Source: CAIYTF01 sp963664845
Lineage (GTDB): Bacteria; Bacteroidota; Ignavibacteria; Ignavibacteriales; Ignavibacteriaceae
Assembly (NCBI GenBank): GCA_963664845.1
Contig: OY761615.1
Span: 3,596,001-3,660,000, forward strand
Direction: 5' to 3'
Length of the DNA stretch: 64,000 nucleotides
In this document: positions 27,797 through 36,575 of the stretch, one piece after another
Layout: each line of letters begins with the position of its first letter
How positions within the stretch are numbered: position 1 is the first letter of the stretch
The notes under the pieces: model-generated
The model's input: the letters and a program-made list of their open reading frames with translations, nothing else
Told to the model about the DNA's origin: nothing
Database searches by the model: none
Position numbers and translations under genes: made by a program

Positions 27797-30700
27797 ATGC
27801 TACGAAGTTATACAATGGTTCTTTTTATGCTGCTTCTTTGCCTGTTCTTGGAACGAACTGCCTATTCGCAAGGTGCGGCTACTGGTGCATCAATTATTGG
27901 TGTAGTCACTGATGAATCGGGAGGGAAACTTCCTGGTGCAACTGTTGTTGCCGTTCACAAACCGTCGGGAGTGTTATACGGCACTTCTACAAGAGAAAAT
28001 GGCCAATTCATCATTCAGAACGTTCGCGTTGGTGGCCCATATGAGATTACAACATCGTTCGTCGGCTTCCAAAAGCACATTGACATGGTTACAAGTTTGA
28101 AACTGGGTCAGGAATTTACGCTTAATGTCGTACTCACTGAGTCAGCGGTACAAATGAAGGAGATGACAGTATTCGGAGACAGGAATCCTATTCTTAATTC
28201 CGGGAAAACCGGTGCCGCTACAAGTGTTTCACGCGAACAAATTGAAAGCATCCCCTCTATAAGCAGAAGTTTTCAAGATTTTTCCAAACTTTCCCCACTC
28301 TTTTCAGGATCGCAGCAGAGTGCCGCCGGTAGGAATAACAGACTGAATAATATCCAACTTGACGGAACTCAGTACAACGATCTTTTCGGCTTGGGAAACA
28401 GCGGAACTCCGGGCGGACAAGCAAACACTAACCCCATTTCCCTGGATGCTATTCAGGAATTTCAGGTCGTGATTGCCCCGTTTGACGTTCGCATGAATGG
28501 CTTTACCGGCGGTGGCATCAATGCCGTTACCAAGAGCGGTACCAACAAGTACGAGGGCTCTGTTTACTATTATAACAGAAATCAGGATTTCGTCGGAAAA
28601 AGTCCTGATGCTTTGAAAACTAAACTCAGCAATTTCAGTGAATATCAAACCGGCTTTCGTGCCGCGGGTCCAATTATTGAGGATAAACTTTTCTTCTTTA
28701 TCAATGGTGAGTTAACAAAAAAGAACACCCCAACTCCCAATCCGGCGTTAGTTGGTGCTCCGCAAAGTATGCTTGATTCCATTGGTATGATAAAAAGCAC
28801 TTTGGTAAATAAATATGGTTATGACCCCGGTACAGTTGACCCCTTCACTGCAGAGCGTCCGAGCCAAAAAGTATTTATCCGGTTCGATTATAATATTGCA
28901 CAGAACCATAACCTGACTGTCCGTGACAATTACGTTTCTGCGGAAGATAACATCATTGCGCGAACCGCGACCAACATTACTTTTAGCGATCGGGATTATA
29001 CGTTCAAGAATAATACGAACTCCCTTGTGCTGCAATTAAACAGCACCTTTGGAAATTCGATGGCCAATGAATTTATCGCCGGTTATACGAGAATACGCGA
29101 TAAAAGAAGCATCGCTACTGCATTCCCGTCATTGCGTATAAACACGGGTTTTGTTGGACAATCAGTTTATGCCGGTTCGGAAGAATTTTCGATCAGGAAC
29201 GGTTTGGATCAGGATATATACGAAATAACGGATAACTTCTCCTACTACCTGGGAAATCATACGTTTACTTTTGGTACACATAATGAGATGTATAAATTTG
29301 CAAATCTTTTTACCCGGTATTTCTATGGCTATTATACCTTCAATTATGTGAAGGATTTTGTTGCGGGAACACCATCAACGTATAATTACCGGTATGCGTT
29401 AGGAAATGATCCGGATCTGGCCCCTTCATTTAAAGCATATCAGTTCGGCGTCTATGCTCAGGATGAATACACTGCTATGCCAGGCCTTAAAATTACTCTT
29501 GGTATCCGTGTCGATATGCCTAAATTCCCCGATTCACCTGCCAAGAATGATTCAGTTGCAAAATATTATGGCAATTTGGGATTGAATACCTCAAAACTGC
29601 CCGATTCAAAACTGTTACTATCCCCACGCCTTGGATTCAATTGGGATGTGAACCGCGATAAATCCATGATTTTACGCGGCGGTGTTGGTATCTTTACAGG
29701 GAGAGTCCCTTACGTTTGGATATCAAATCAATACAGTAATACCGGTGTTGATTTTGCCGATATTTCACAACCAAAACCCGGATTCTTCAATACAGATCCT
29801 TACTCTCAGCCGAAAGCAGGTCAGTCCGGCTTAAAAGTCGGCGCGTCAACGGAAGTCGATTTGACCGACCCCAATTTCAAAATGCCGCAGAATTTGAGGG
29901 CTAATCTTGGTTTTGATCAGCAGTTACCATTTAATATGGTTGGAAGTGTTGACTTGTTGTATACTAAGGATTTTAATGATCTCTTATACAACGATCTGAA
30001 TATTACCGCGCCTACCGGAACAGCTCCTGATGGCCGTCCAACTTATACCGGTGCCCGTATGGCTCCTTATTTTCAGCGTGTAATGCTGTTCAAGAACACA
30101 AGCAAGGGCTTCCAGTTCAATGCTACGGCTCAAGTACAGGGCGAGCCGATATCGAGCATGCCGGTCAGCCTTGCCTATGCATATGGCCGTTCAATGGATC
30201 AAAATAGCGTTCAGTCCAGCCAGGCCCAATCTCAATTCCGTTATAACCCTATCTCTGGCAACCCCAACGATCCTGCGCTCACAACTTCGAGCTATGAATT
30301 AAGGAATCGTATCGTTGCCAGCATTGGTTACTCGTTTGAGATTTTTATGGCTGCTAAAACAACCATCTCTTTGTTTTATAATGGACAATCAGGACGCCCC
30401 TTTTCATATATCTATAGCAACGATGCAAATGGCGACGGTCACGATGGCAACGATTTGATCTACATCCCTAAGGATGCAAGTGAAATTATTTTCGTTCCTG
30501 GTACCAATGATAAAAGAACCCCAGCGCAGATTGCCGAACAATTTGAAACCTATATCAACAATGATGATTATTTGAAAAATCATCGCGGCAGAATTGCAGA
30601 AAGAAACGGCGCGAACGAGCCATGGATTCACCAGTTGGATGTCCGTATTGCCCAGCAGGTTCCAGTTCTTGTCGGACATAATTTTGAAGTATCTCTCGAT

Positions 30701-30910
30701 ATTCTCAATTTCCCCAACATGCTCAAATCAACTTGGGGCTATGTGAAACAAGTGGCAAACCAAACAAGCCCAATTCTTTCATATCAGGGTGTTGATGCAA
30801 CCACGCACAAGATGAAAGCATCATTCACTAATAAACCTGATCCGTATACCAACGATAACTTGATATCTCGTTGGCAGATGCAACTCGGCGTACGTTACTC
30901 TTTTAATTAA
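27797..30910 (+). CDS. Oar/SusC-like TonB-dependent outer-membrane receptor
   Basis: 1037 aa from ATG 27797 (GGAG 6 bases upstream; an ATG at 27743 gives 18 more residues). Signal peptide MLRSYTMVLFMLLLCLFLER; a carboxypeptidase-regulatory-like domain (IIGVVTDESGGKLPGATVV); plug domain with NRLNNIQLDGTQYNDLFGLG and INAVTKSGTNKYEGSVYYYN; then a 700-residue barrel ending RWQMQLGVRYSFN with terminal aromatic. Imports a substrate that is not predictable here; no SusD partner is adjacent, which favours the Oar-like branch. A strong terminator follows. Confidence 0.92.
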   Translation: MLRSYTMVLFMLLLCLFLERTAYSQGAATGASIIGVVTDESGGKLPGATVVAVHKPSGVLYGTSTRENGQFIIQNVRVGGPYEITTSFVGFQKHIDMVTSLKLGQEFTLNVVLTESAVQMKEMTVFGDRNPILNSGKTGAATSVSREQIESIPSISRSFQDFSKLSPLFSGSQQSAAGRNNRLNNIQLDGTQYNDLFGLGNSGTPGGQANTNPISLDAIQEFQVVIAPFDVRMNGFTGGGINAVTKSGTNKYEGSVYYYNRNQDFVGKSPDALKTKLSNFSEYQTGFRAAGPIIEDKLFFFINGELTKKNTPTPNPALVGAPQSMLDSIGMIKSTLVNKYGYDPGTVDPFTAERPSQKVFIRFDYNIAQNHNLTVRDNYVSAEDNIIARTATNITFSDRDYTFKNNTNSLVLQLNSTFGNSMANEFIAGYTRIRDKRSIATAFPSLRINTGFVGQSVYAGSEEFSIRNGLDQDIYEITDNFSYYLGNHTFTFGTHNEMYKFANLFTRYFYGYYTFNYVKDFVAGTPSTYNYRYALGNDPDLAPSFKAYQFGVYAQDEYTAMPGLKITLGIRVDMPKFPDSPAKNDSVAKYYGNLGLNTSKLPDSKLLLSPRLGFNWDVNRDKSMILRGGVGIFTGRVPYVWISNQYSNTGVDFADISQPKPGFFNTDPYSQPKAGQSGLKVGASTEVDLTDPNFKMPQNLRANLGFDQQLPFNMVGSVDLLYTKDFNDLLYNDLNITAPTGTAPDGRPTYTGARMAPYFQRVMLFKNTSKGFQFNATAQVQGEPISSMPVSLAYAYGRSMDQNSVQSSQAQSQFRYNPISGNPNDPALTTSSYELRNRIVASIGYSFEIFMAAKTTISLFYNGQSGRPFSYIYSNDANGDGHDGNDLIYIPKDASEIIFVPGTNDKRTPAQIAEQFETYINNDDYLKNHRGRIAERNGANEPWIHQLDVRIAQQVPVLVGHNFEVSLDILNFPNMLKSTWGYVKQVANQTSPILSYQGVDATTHKMKASFTNKPDPYTNDNLISRWQMQLGVRYSFN

Positions 30911-30928
30911 TGTAGCTTGCTGCATGCT

Positions 30929-30967
30929 AAAAAGCTCCTCCGTAGATGCGGAGGGGCTTTTTTTTTG
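30929..30967 (+). terminator. Rho-independent terminator after the TonB receptor
   Basis: AAAGCTCCTCCG pairs with CGGAGGGGCTTT around TAGATG, followed by a run of T. Confidence 0.93.
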
Positions 30968-31159
30968 ACCTCGTATCGTGTACGCAGGTCGGCAGCCCTC
31001 TAAAGCTTACCTCAGAAAAATCAACCAATGATTTGAATAACGGCAAAGTGCGGCACATGTATTCTTGATCCTGAAAATAATTGAGAAATTTTTCGCACAT
31101 TAGGTAACACCTTTTGGAAAATTCCATCGTACTGATGATTCTTCAGGAATAAATAGCTT

Positions 31160-32053
31160 ATGAAAGAGTCCCATAACCACCTCCTTGCAGTTTTTCAAGC
31201 TGTTCTGGTTACCTTTCTTTGGTCCACATCATTTATTCTTATAAAATGGGGGCTCAGGGATATACCTGCATTATCCTTTGCAGGATTGAGATACGGAATT
31301 GCCACAATCTGTTTTTTGCCCTTTATATTCCGGGAAAAGCATCGGAAAGAACTTGCCGCGCTGACTCGCGGACAATGGACTAGGCTGATTTTTTTAGGAG
31401 TCGTTTTTTATACATTCACGCAGGGTGCTCAATTTTGGGGGCTTTCACTTCTTCCCTCTGTAACCGTAAGTCTTTTACTGAATTTTACCCCGGTCGTTGT
31501 TGCTTTGCTTGGTATTGGTTTTCTTAAAGAAAAGCCAAACCTGAAGCAATGGGGCGGTGCTTTTCTGTTTATTTGCGGTGTAGTCGTCTATTTTTTGCCC
31601 ATGCATCATGATTTTCGCCAGTTCACCGGTGTGACGGTTATGCTGTTTGGGGTGCTGGCAAATGCAGCGGCTGCAATAATGGGGCGCAGTGTTAACCGGC
31701 AACGCTCGCTCAGCCCAATTGTGGTTACCTTTGTAAGCATGGGTGTTGGTGCTGTCATTCTTTTGGCAGCGGGCTTTTGCCTTTCAGGGTTTCCAGTCAT
31801 AAGTGGCGTAAATTGGTTAATTCTGCTTTGGCTTGCCACCATTAACACCGCAGCAGCTTTCACACTTTGGAACGTGACACTGCGTTCACTATCAGCCATG
31901 GAGTCGAGCATTCTTAACGGGACCATGCTCATCCAAATAGGAGTGTTGGCGTGGGTCTTCCTTGATGAATCTATCGGGCTGCTGCAAGGAGTGGGTATGG
32001 GAATTGCTTTTGCCGGTGCGGTCCTGGTGCAAATCCGGGAAAGCAAAAAATAG
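31160..32053 (+). CDS. EamA/DMT family transporter
   Basis: 297 aa with ten hydrophobic helices in two EamA halves (first from about 12 to 143, second from about 157 to 290). SFAGLRYGIATICFLP near the start and STSFILIKWGLRDIPA are typical. Exports metabolites such as amino acids or drugs across the inner membrane; substrate not inferable. Ends with a basic tail. Confidence 0.9.
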   Translation: MKESHNHLLAVFQAVLVTFLWSTSFILIKWGLRDIPALSFAGLRYGIATICFLPFIFREKHRKELAALTRGQWTRLIFLGVVFYTFTQGAQFWGLSLLPSVTVSLLLNFTPVVVALLGIGFLKEKPNLKQWGGAFLFICGVVVYFLPMHHDFRQFTGVTVMLFGVLANAAAAIMGRSVNRQRSLSPIVVTFVSMGVGAVILLAAGFCLSGFPVISGVNWLILLWLATINTAAAFTLWNVTLRSLSAMESSILNGTMLIQIGVLAWVFLDESIGLLQGVGMGIAFAGAVLVQIRESKK

Positions 32054-32240
32054 ATACGAAACACGACCAATGAAGGGAACAGCGCTCCCCTCATATGATA
32101 TCGTTCAAAATAGTAACCTGAATTTCTTTGGGATAGGAGTGATTAAACAAATTAAAACACTATCTCGAAAATTTGAAAATGCAGGTTTTTCTCTAACCCG
32201 AAAATTGCTATTTTAAACCAATAATTTCACCGGCAAATAT

Positions 32241-32828
32241 TTGAATCGTATAATCATCTTCGTCTGTCTGTTTTCTTTCCTTCTGTTTGCGGGGGAACCT
32301 CCCTCTGACAAAGCCAGAGGAATGTTTATGGTCGTTGGTGTGGGCCCTAAAGTGCCGGTTGGCGATTTTCAAAATACGTCGATGATTGGGTATGGAGTGA
32401 ATGCCGAATTGGATTATACTGATAACGAGTATTTGCCTATGTTCCTGTTCGCCAAACTCGAATTTCTGCATTTCCCCGGATCTCAGGAACTCTATCAAAC
32501 CAGCAACTATTCGCATTATTCAACAAACCTCCTTCCTTTTTCGGCCGGCGGACGCTATTATTTTGCTCCGCTTCTGCAAAATATCGTTTTGGTTATGCCT
32601 TTTGTTGAAGCAAGCGGACACTTTGCAATTTTCCAACGCCTGCAGCAGTATAAAATATCTACCGCTTTGCCTAGCAAATTGGAAGATGGTTCTAAATTCG
32701 GCTTTTCCGTTGGTGTCGGTGTCTCTATGTTTATGATGGAAATGCTTGCCTCATACAATTATTTTACCAGTAATCAGTATATCGGTCTGGACCTTAAAGT
32801 CCGGCTTCCCTTATATGTTTCCATTTAA
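32241..32828 (+). CDS. Small outer-membrane barrel-like protein, unknown
   Basis: 195 aa from a TTG start (no in-frame ATG covers the signal peptide). MNRIIIFVCLFSFLLFAG is an export signal; the rest alternates aromatic and polar residues (FMVVGVGPKVPVGDF, YGVNAELDY, FGFSVGVGVSMFMM, IGLDLKVRLPLYVSI), compatible with an OmpW/PorT-type small barrel. No ribosome site is obvious. Family not identified. Confidence 0.6.
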   Translation: MNRIIIFVCLFSFLLFAGEPPSDKARGMFMVVGVGPKVPVGDFQNTSMIGYGVNAELDYTDNEYLPMFLFAKLEFLHFPGSQELYQTSNYSHYSTNLLPFSAGGRYYFAPLLQNIVLVMPFVEASGHFAIFQRLQQYKISTALPSKLEDGSKFGFSVGVGVSMFMMEMLASYNYFTSNQYIGLDLKVRLPLYVSI

Positions 32829-32905
32829 CCTGCTTGCTGCCATCGTATTATCTTCTTGTGGCCCACTTTTTTTGGCTGTGAATTGCTGCGTTGTTCCGAT
32901 TGATT

Positions 32906-32928
32906 TAAGTAAAGTAAAGTAAAGTAAA
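32906..32928 (+). repeat. Pentanucleotide microsatellite upstream of the crotonase gene
   Basis: AAGTA repeated four times (TTAAGTAAAGTAAAGTAAAG and on), ending 18 bp before the ATG at 32946. Confidence 0.8.
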
Positions 32929-32945
32929 ACACATGCCGGACATCT

Positions 32946-33734
32946 ATGAATAAAACTGAATTTAAATTTATTATAGTTCAGATTGAGAATAAGGTTGCAA
33001 CCCTTACCATCAACCGCCCTGAGAAGCTGAACGCACTCACTACTTTACTTCTTAAAGAACTTGATGCGGCGCTGACCGACCTCGCTACCGATGACGAAGT
33101 TCATGTCATAATAATTACGGGTGCAGGTGGAAAAGCCTTTGTGGCGGGAGCGGATATTGCAGAAATGAATCAACTGACGGTGGCGGAAGCAAAAATATTC
33201 TCCGAATCAGGCCAGCGTGTGTTTTCCAGAATCGAAGCCATGGAAAAACCCGTCATTGCCGCGGTCAACGGATTTGCATTTGGCGGTGGTGCGGAACTGG
33301 TTTGGGCTTGCCATATCCGCCTGGCCGCTGAGAACGCGGTCTTTGGTCAGCCGGAAATTAATCTGGGATTGATCCCTGGCTATGGTGGCACACAGCGATT
33401 GCCGCGAATAATTTCTGAATGCAGAGCTGTTGAACTGCTGCTGACCGGTGAACCATTTACTGCACAAAAGGCAATGGAACTGGGGGCACTTAATGCGGTT
33501 CACTATCCTGAGCAACTGATGGCAGAAGCCAAAGCCTTGGCAGACAAACTGGCCGCTAAACCGGCGCAGGTGGTTAAGCTGTTGTTAAAATCCGTGCATG
33601 CCTCTCTGGCCGGATCTGAAACTGGGATGGCTTCTGAAGCAACATTCTTTAGCCAATGTTTTGCTACAGCAGATTTTAAAGAAGGTACCTCGGCGTTTCT
33701 TGAAAAAAGAAAACCGCAATTCACCCATAAATAG
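32946..33734 (+). CDS. Enoyl-CoA hydratase/isomerase (crotonase family)
   Basis: 262 aa. TINRPEKLNALT, GKAFVAGADIAEM (oxyanion hole), GFAFGGGAELVWACHIR, and FGQPEINLGLIPGYGGTQRL with both catalytic glutamates are present, matching short-chain enoyl-CoA hydratases rather than inactive relatives. Hydrates 2-enoyl-CoA in fatty-acid oxidation or butyrate-type pathways. No other fatty-acid genes are adjacent. The next gene begins 11 bp after its stop. Confidence 0.94.
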   Translation: MNKTEFKFIIVQIENKVATLTINRPEKLNALTTLLLKELDAALTDLATDDEVHVIIITGAGGKAFVAGADIAEMNQLTVAEAKIFSESGQRVFSRIEAMEKPVIAAVNGFAFGGGAELVWACHIRLAAENAVFGQPEINLGLIPGYGGTQRLPRIISECRAVELLLTGEPFTAQKAMELGALNAVHYPEQLMAEAKALADKLAAKPAQVVKLLLKSVHASLAGSETGMASEATFFSQCFATADFKEGTSAFLEKRKPQFTHK

Positions 33735-33744
33735 GAAATTTGAC

Positions 33745-34761
33745 ATTAATACCAAAAACCGTCTATTGATTTTTCTCTCCGGCATTGCATTGGTGCTTGC
33801 TGTTTTTTTCTTCAGTCTGAACCGGAATAAACCGCTTACTCCTCATGAACTGAAAATGCAAAATAAAATGGGAAGCAAAGCTGCAATCGATACGCTAATG
33901 CGGTCACTGAAAAGTTTTGGTATTGACGATTCACTTATAAGGCCAATGAATCGCCGCGACTTAAAAAAGGCTAATGTCGGCGCAGGATTTTTGATTACGG
34001 TTCCTTATGACGTTGCTGTACCTTTTTTGCTTCAGGACATTGAGGTGCGTTTCAACACGATGGCCGTATTTGTCTCTTCCTCCGAAAAAAAATCGGGAAT
34101 TGAAACAGAGACTATGATAACGGACAGTTCGAGTTGGAAAGTTATGCTGAAACTCTCCTACAATGCTGAAATGAGAAGAAATCCATTTCAAATAACACCC
34201 CTCATCAGGTTGTCTAAGGACATTTCGGATGAAGAATTTGGAAAAGTTCTTGCAGGCTGCGATGGCTTCAGTTTCCTGTTTTCACTTTCCAAGACCTCAG
34301 TTAAACAGGCTGAACGCGCTGCGGCCGCCGGATGCCATTATGTTGTTGATATTTCTGATCTCAGCGAGGATCAGGAGTATAAGCTTGATGTCAAATTTTC
34401 CAAGAAACGGCTCAATCAATCTCTGGAAGAAATTTTAAAGAGCTTTCCTGCGGCAAATTATTTTTATGCGCGGTCAAACGCACCTTTGCGCGCTTCAACC
34501 ATATTTCCCTTTGTTAAAAGCTGGATGCAAAAAAGGAATAAAAATTTCTTTTCGGAAAAGGAACTCCTCATGGTACCAGCCCTGATGCCCCAGGACTCAG
34601 GCGATCAGGTTATTGCAAAAATGGTTGAACAATCGAAGCGTACAGGAAAGAGTGTTGTCACCGCGGGTGCCTCAGAAAAGCAGGTTTTGCTGAAAATTCT
34701 GGCAGGAACAGAAAAGCTTGGATCCCGTCGCGTACCCGTCGATTCCGTGCTGAAGCGCTAG
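33745..34761 (+). CDS. Membrane-anchored protein of unknown function
   Basis: 338 aa from a proposed ATT start at 33745, which has AGGAAA 6 bases upstream and gives a charged leader NTKNRLL before one transmembrane helix (IFLSGIALVLAVFFFSLNR). The frame is open back to 33598 within the crotonase gene; TTG 33766 is another option, and no ATG lies between. The periplasmic part has AGFLITVPYDVAVPFLLQDIEVRF (in two blocks), DISDLSEDQEYKLDV and a late VVTAGASEKQVLLKIL. I do not recognise a family. Confidence 0.55.
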   Translation: MNTKNRLLIFLSGIALVLAVFFFSLNRNKPLTPHELKMQNKMGSKAAIDTLMRSLKSFGIDDSLIRPMNRRDLKKANVGAGFLITVPYDVAVPFLLQDIEVRFNTMAVFVSSSEKKSGIETETMITDSSSWKVMLKLSYNAEMRRNPFQITPLIRLSKDISDEEFGKVLAGCDGFSFLFSLSKTSVKQAERAAAAGCHYVVDISDLSEDQEYKLDVKFSKKRLNQSLEEILKSFPAANYFYARSNAPLRASTIFPFVKSWMQKRNKNFFSEKELLMVPALMPQDSGDQVIAKMVEQSKRTGKSVVTAGASEKQVLLKILAGTEKLGSRRVPVDSVLKR

Positions 34762-35230
34762 TGGAGATTGTCTTCCGATCTGCAGATAAACATTTTGATT
34801 ATCTAGTGACTCCCAGCGCAGGCATTTACCTTGACATAAAGCGAACCTTGACGAAATGTCATTCCCGTAACACATACGCGTCAGCTTAACATTGTTGGTG
34901 AAGCATTGTCATTCCCGTGAAAACGGGAATCTACCTGCTTCGAACTCCATCAGTACACGACAATCGATCTCAGTTTCACAGTTCATACCACTTGCATGTA
35001 TTTGCCATCGGGCAAGGAAGCCGGGCACGCATAATTAGCGCCTTCAAACAAATCCTTATAAAGCAGAATTCTGCACCGAATGCGTTATGCAACACCATTA
35101 GAGAGGTGAAATTGAATACTTGATCTTGAATTTCAAATCAGGAAAGCGAACAATAAACCACCATCTCTAATTCATTGCTTTTTCCCTAATTCCATGCTTA
35201 GGGCGCCACTTAAGCAGCTTGCTGAGTTAC
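34762..35230. other. Gene-free region with degenerate repeat
   Basis: No supported ORF. From about 34875 to 34985 it aligns with the interior of the type II inverted-repeat element at 6699. Confidence 0.5.
34875..34985 (+). repeat. Degenerate type II repeat element
   Basis: Contains TCAGCTTAACATTG, then GTCATTCCCGTGAAAACGGG and AATCTACCTGCTTCGA, in the same order as in 6703-6780. The hairpin ATTCCCGTGAAAACGGGAAT spans 34911-34930. Terminal repeats have decayed. Confidence 0.6.
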
Positions 35231-35926
35231 TTATAATTTATGCAAATAGTCCGGTCTTTGTGCGTAGGGTATTGGATCTTCAAAGCCGGCCTGCTGAAAG
35301 CCCCGCAAACGGAATGCACAACTGTCGCAAACACCGCATGCCTCGTCAGTTGATTGGTAACACGACCACGTCAAATGCAATGGTGCACCCAATGAAAATC
35401 CGGTTTTAATAATGTCGCCCTTCGTCATGTTGATTATAGGCGTTTTTATTCCAATATGAGAGTCCGGTCTGGTCCCTTCCTTTATCATTGCCTCATATGC
35501 CTTGTAAAACTCCGGTCTGCAGTCAGGGTAACCCGATGCATCCTCATACACGGCGCCAATAAATATCTGATGCGCGTGCAACACTTCCGCCCAACTTACA
35601 CAGGCAGAAAGAATGTTTGCGTTCCGGAAGGGAACATAAGACGATGGAATTTCCTTGTTCTCCAAATCGGCTTTGGTAACCGGCATTGAAGAGTCGGTGA
35701 GAGACGAGCCGCCTATCTTGGTGAAATGTGAGAAGTCAATTATTAAACGATGTTTAACGTTGTAAAAATCTGCCAGGTCATGAAATGCCTGCAATTCACG
35801 TGATTCGGTGCGCTGCCCGTAATTAAAATGGGCGAACGCCAATTCATATTCTTTGTTTGCAATAGCCGCCGTAACACAACTGTCCATGCCGCCGCTCACT
35901 GCTATTACAGCTAATGGTTTATTCAT
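35231..35926 (-). CDS. queC: 7-cyano-7-deazaguanine synthase QueC
   Basis: 231 aa. AVSGGMDSCV is the N-type ATP-pyrophosphatase loop; AFAHFNYGQRTESREL, YVPFRNANILSACVSWAE and the zinc-binding C-terminus SCYQSTDEACGVCDSC are diagnostic. Makes preQ0 for queuosine (or 7-deazaguanine DNA modification). No queD/queE/queF neighbour is seen, and no preQ1 aptamer could be recognised upstream. Confidence 0.97.
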   Translation of the reverse strand: MNKPLAVIAVSGGMDSCVTAAIANKEYELAFAHFNYGQRTESRELQAFHDLADFYNVKHRLIIDFSHFTKIGGSSLTDSSMPVTKADLENKEIPSSYVPFRNANILSACVSWAEVLHAHQIFIGAVYEDASGYPDCRPEFYKAYEAMIKEGTRPDSHIGIKTPIINMTKGDIIKTGFSLGAPLHLTWSCYQSTDEACGVCDSCAFRLRGFQQAGFEDPIPYAQRPDYLHKL

Positions 35927-36575
35927 TCTAAGGATTCTTTGTTGATAAAAAGTAAGTCACCAATATAAGGACAAATCGGCGAAATTATACAGTATTGGCA
36001 AGTGTAAAGTCTGACAAAACAATACAAGTACAATTCTGTGGCAAAAAAATTCCTAAACTATTCCGGTACAACTCTCTTCGCGATATTTTTTATTTTCTGT
36101 TGCAGGAACATCTTTGCGCTGACACGGGCGATATGCCATGAAAGGGCATCCCCATGAATAACTGTGTCATCCCGTTGTATGGGTGCAACTAACGGGCATT
36201 TCTTCACCATTCTATCGCAGCCTATGTAGGGGGCAAACACAAACAAGCATAAATGGTCGAAATACATCCTTAGTGCTATTGCGCGTAAAAGTGCCCTTTG
36301 TGCTTAATTCCTTTTTGGGGGATCACTGGTTTTGGTTGCGGGTGGCTGAATTGTTGGCTTAATACAGTATAACATTTATAACTTTGCCGCTGAAATTGCA
36401 TGTGTACCAACAAAACCACCGTTGCACCCTGTTTGCTTGGTCATCTTCTCTTGTTGGTTTTCAAGCATATTTTCCTCAATTTCTAAATAGAATTTATTTA
36501 TTTCTGACAGTTTGCTTTCAATAGCTTGAAAGCACTGAATGAATTATGCATAACGCTTTTTTGAAAGGGTGACTG
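35927..36575. other. Gene-free region
   Basis: About 650 bp. Includes the leader of queC (minus), a short repeat at 36299-36350 and the leader of the BNR gene (plus). No credible ORF or RNA seen. Confidence 0.45.
36299..36350 (+). repeat. Short dispersed repeat, partner at 5259
   Basis: TTTGTGCTTAATTCCTTTTT followed by GGTTGCGGGTGGCTG, matching the copy at 5259-5312 with a few substitutions. Confidence 0.65.

Noticed and set aside
35927..36050. preQ1 riboswitch upstream of queC
   Set aside because: No preQ1 aptamer core could be found on the minus strand.
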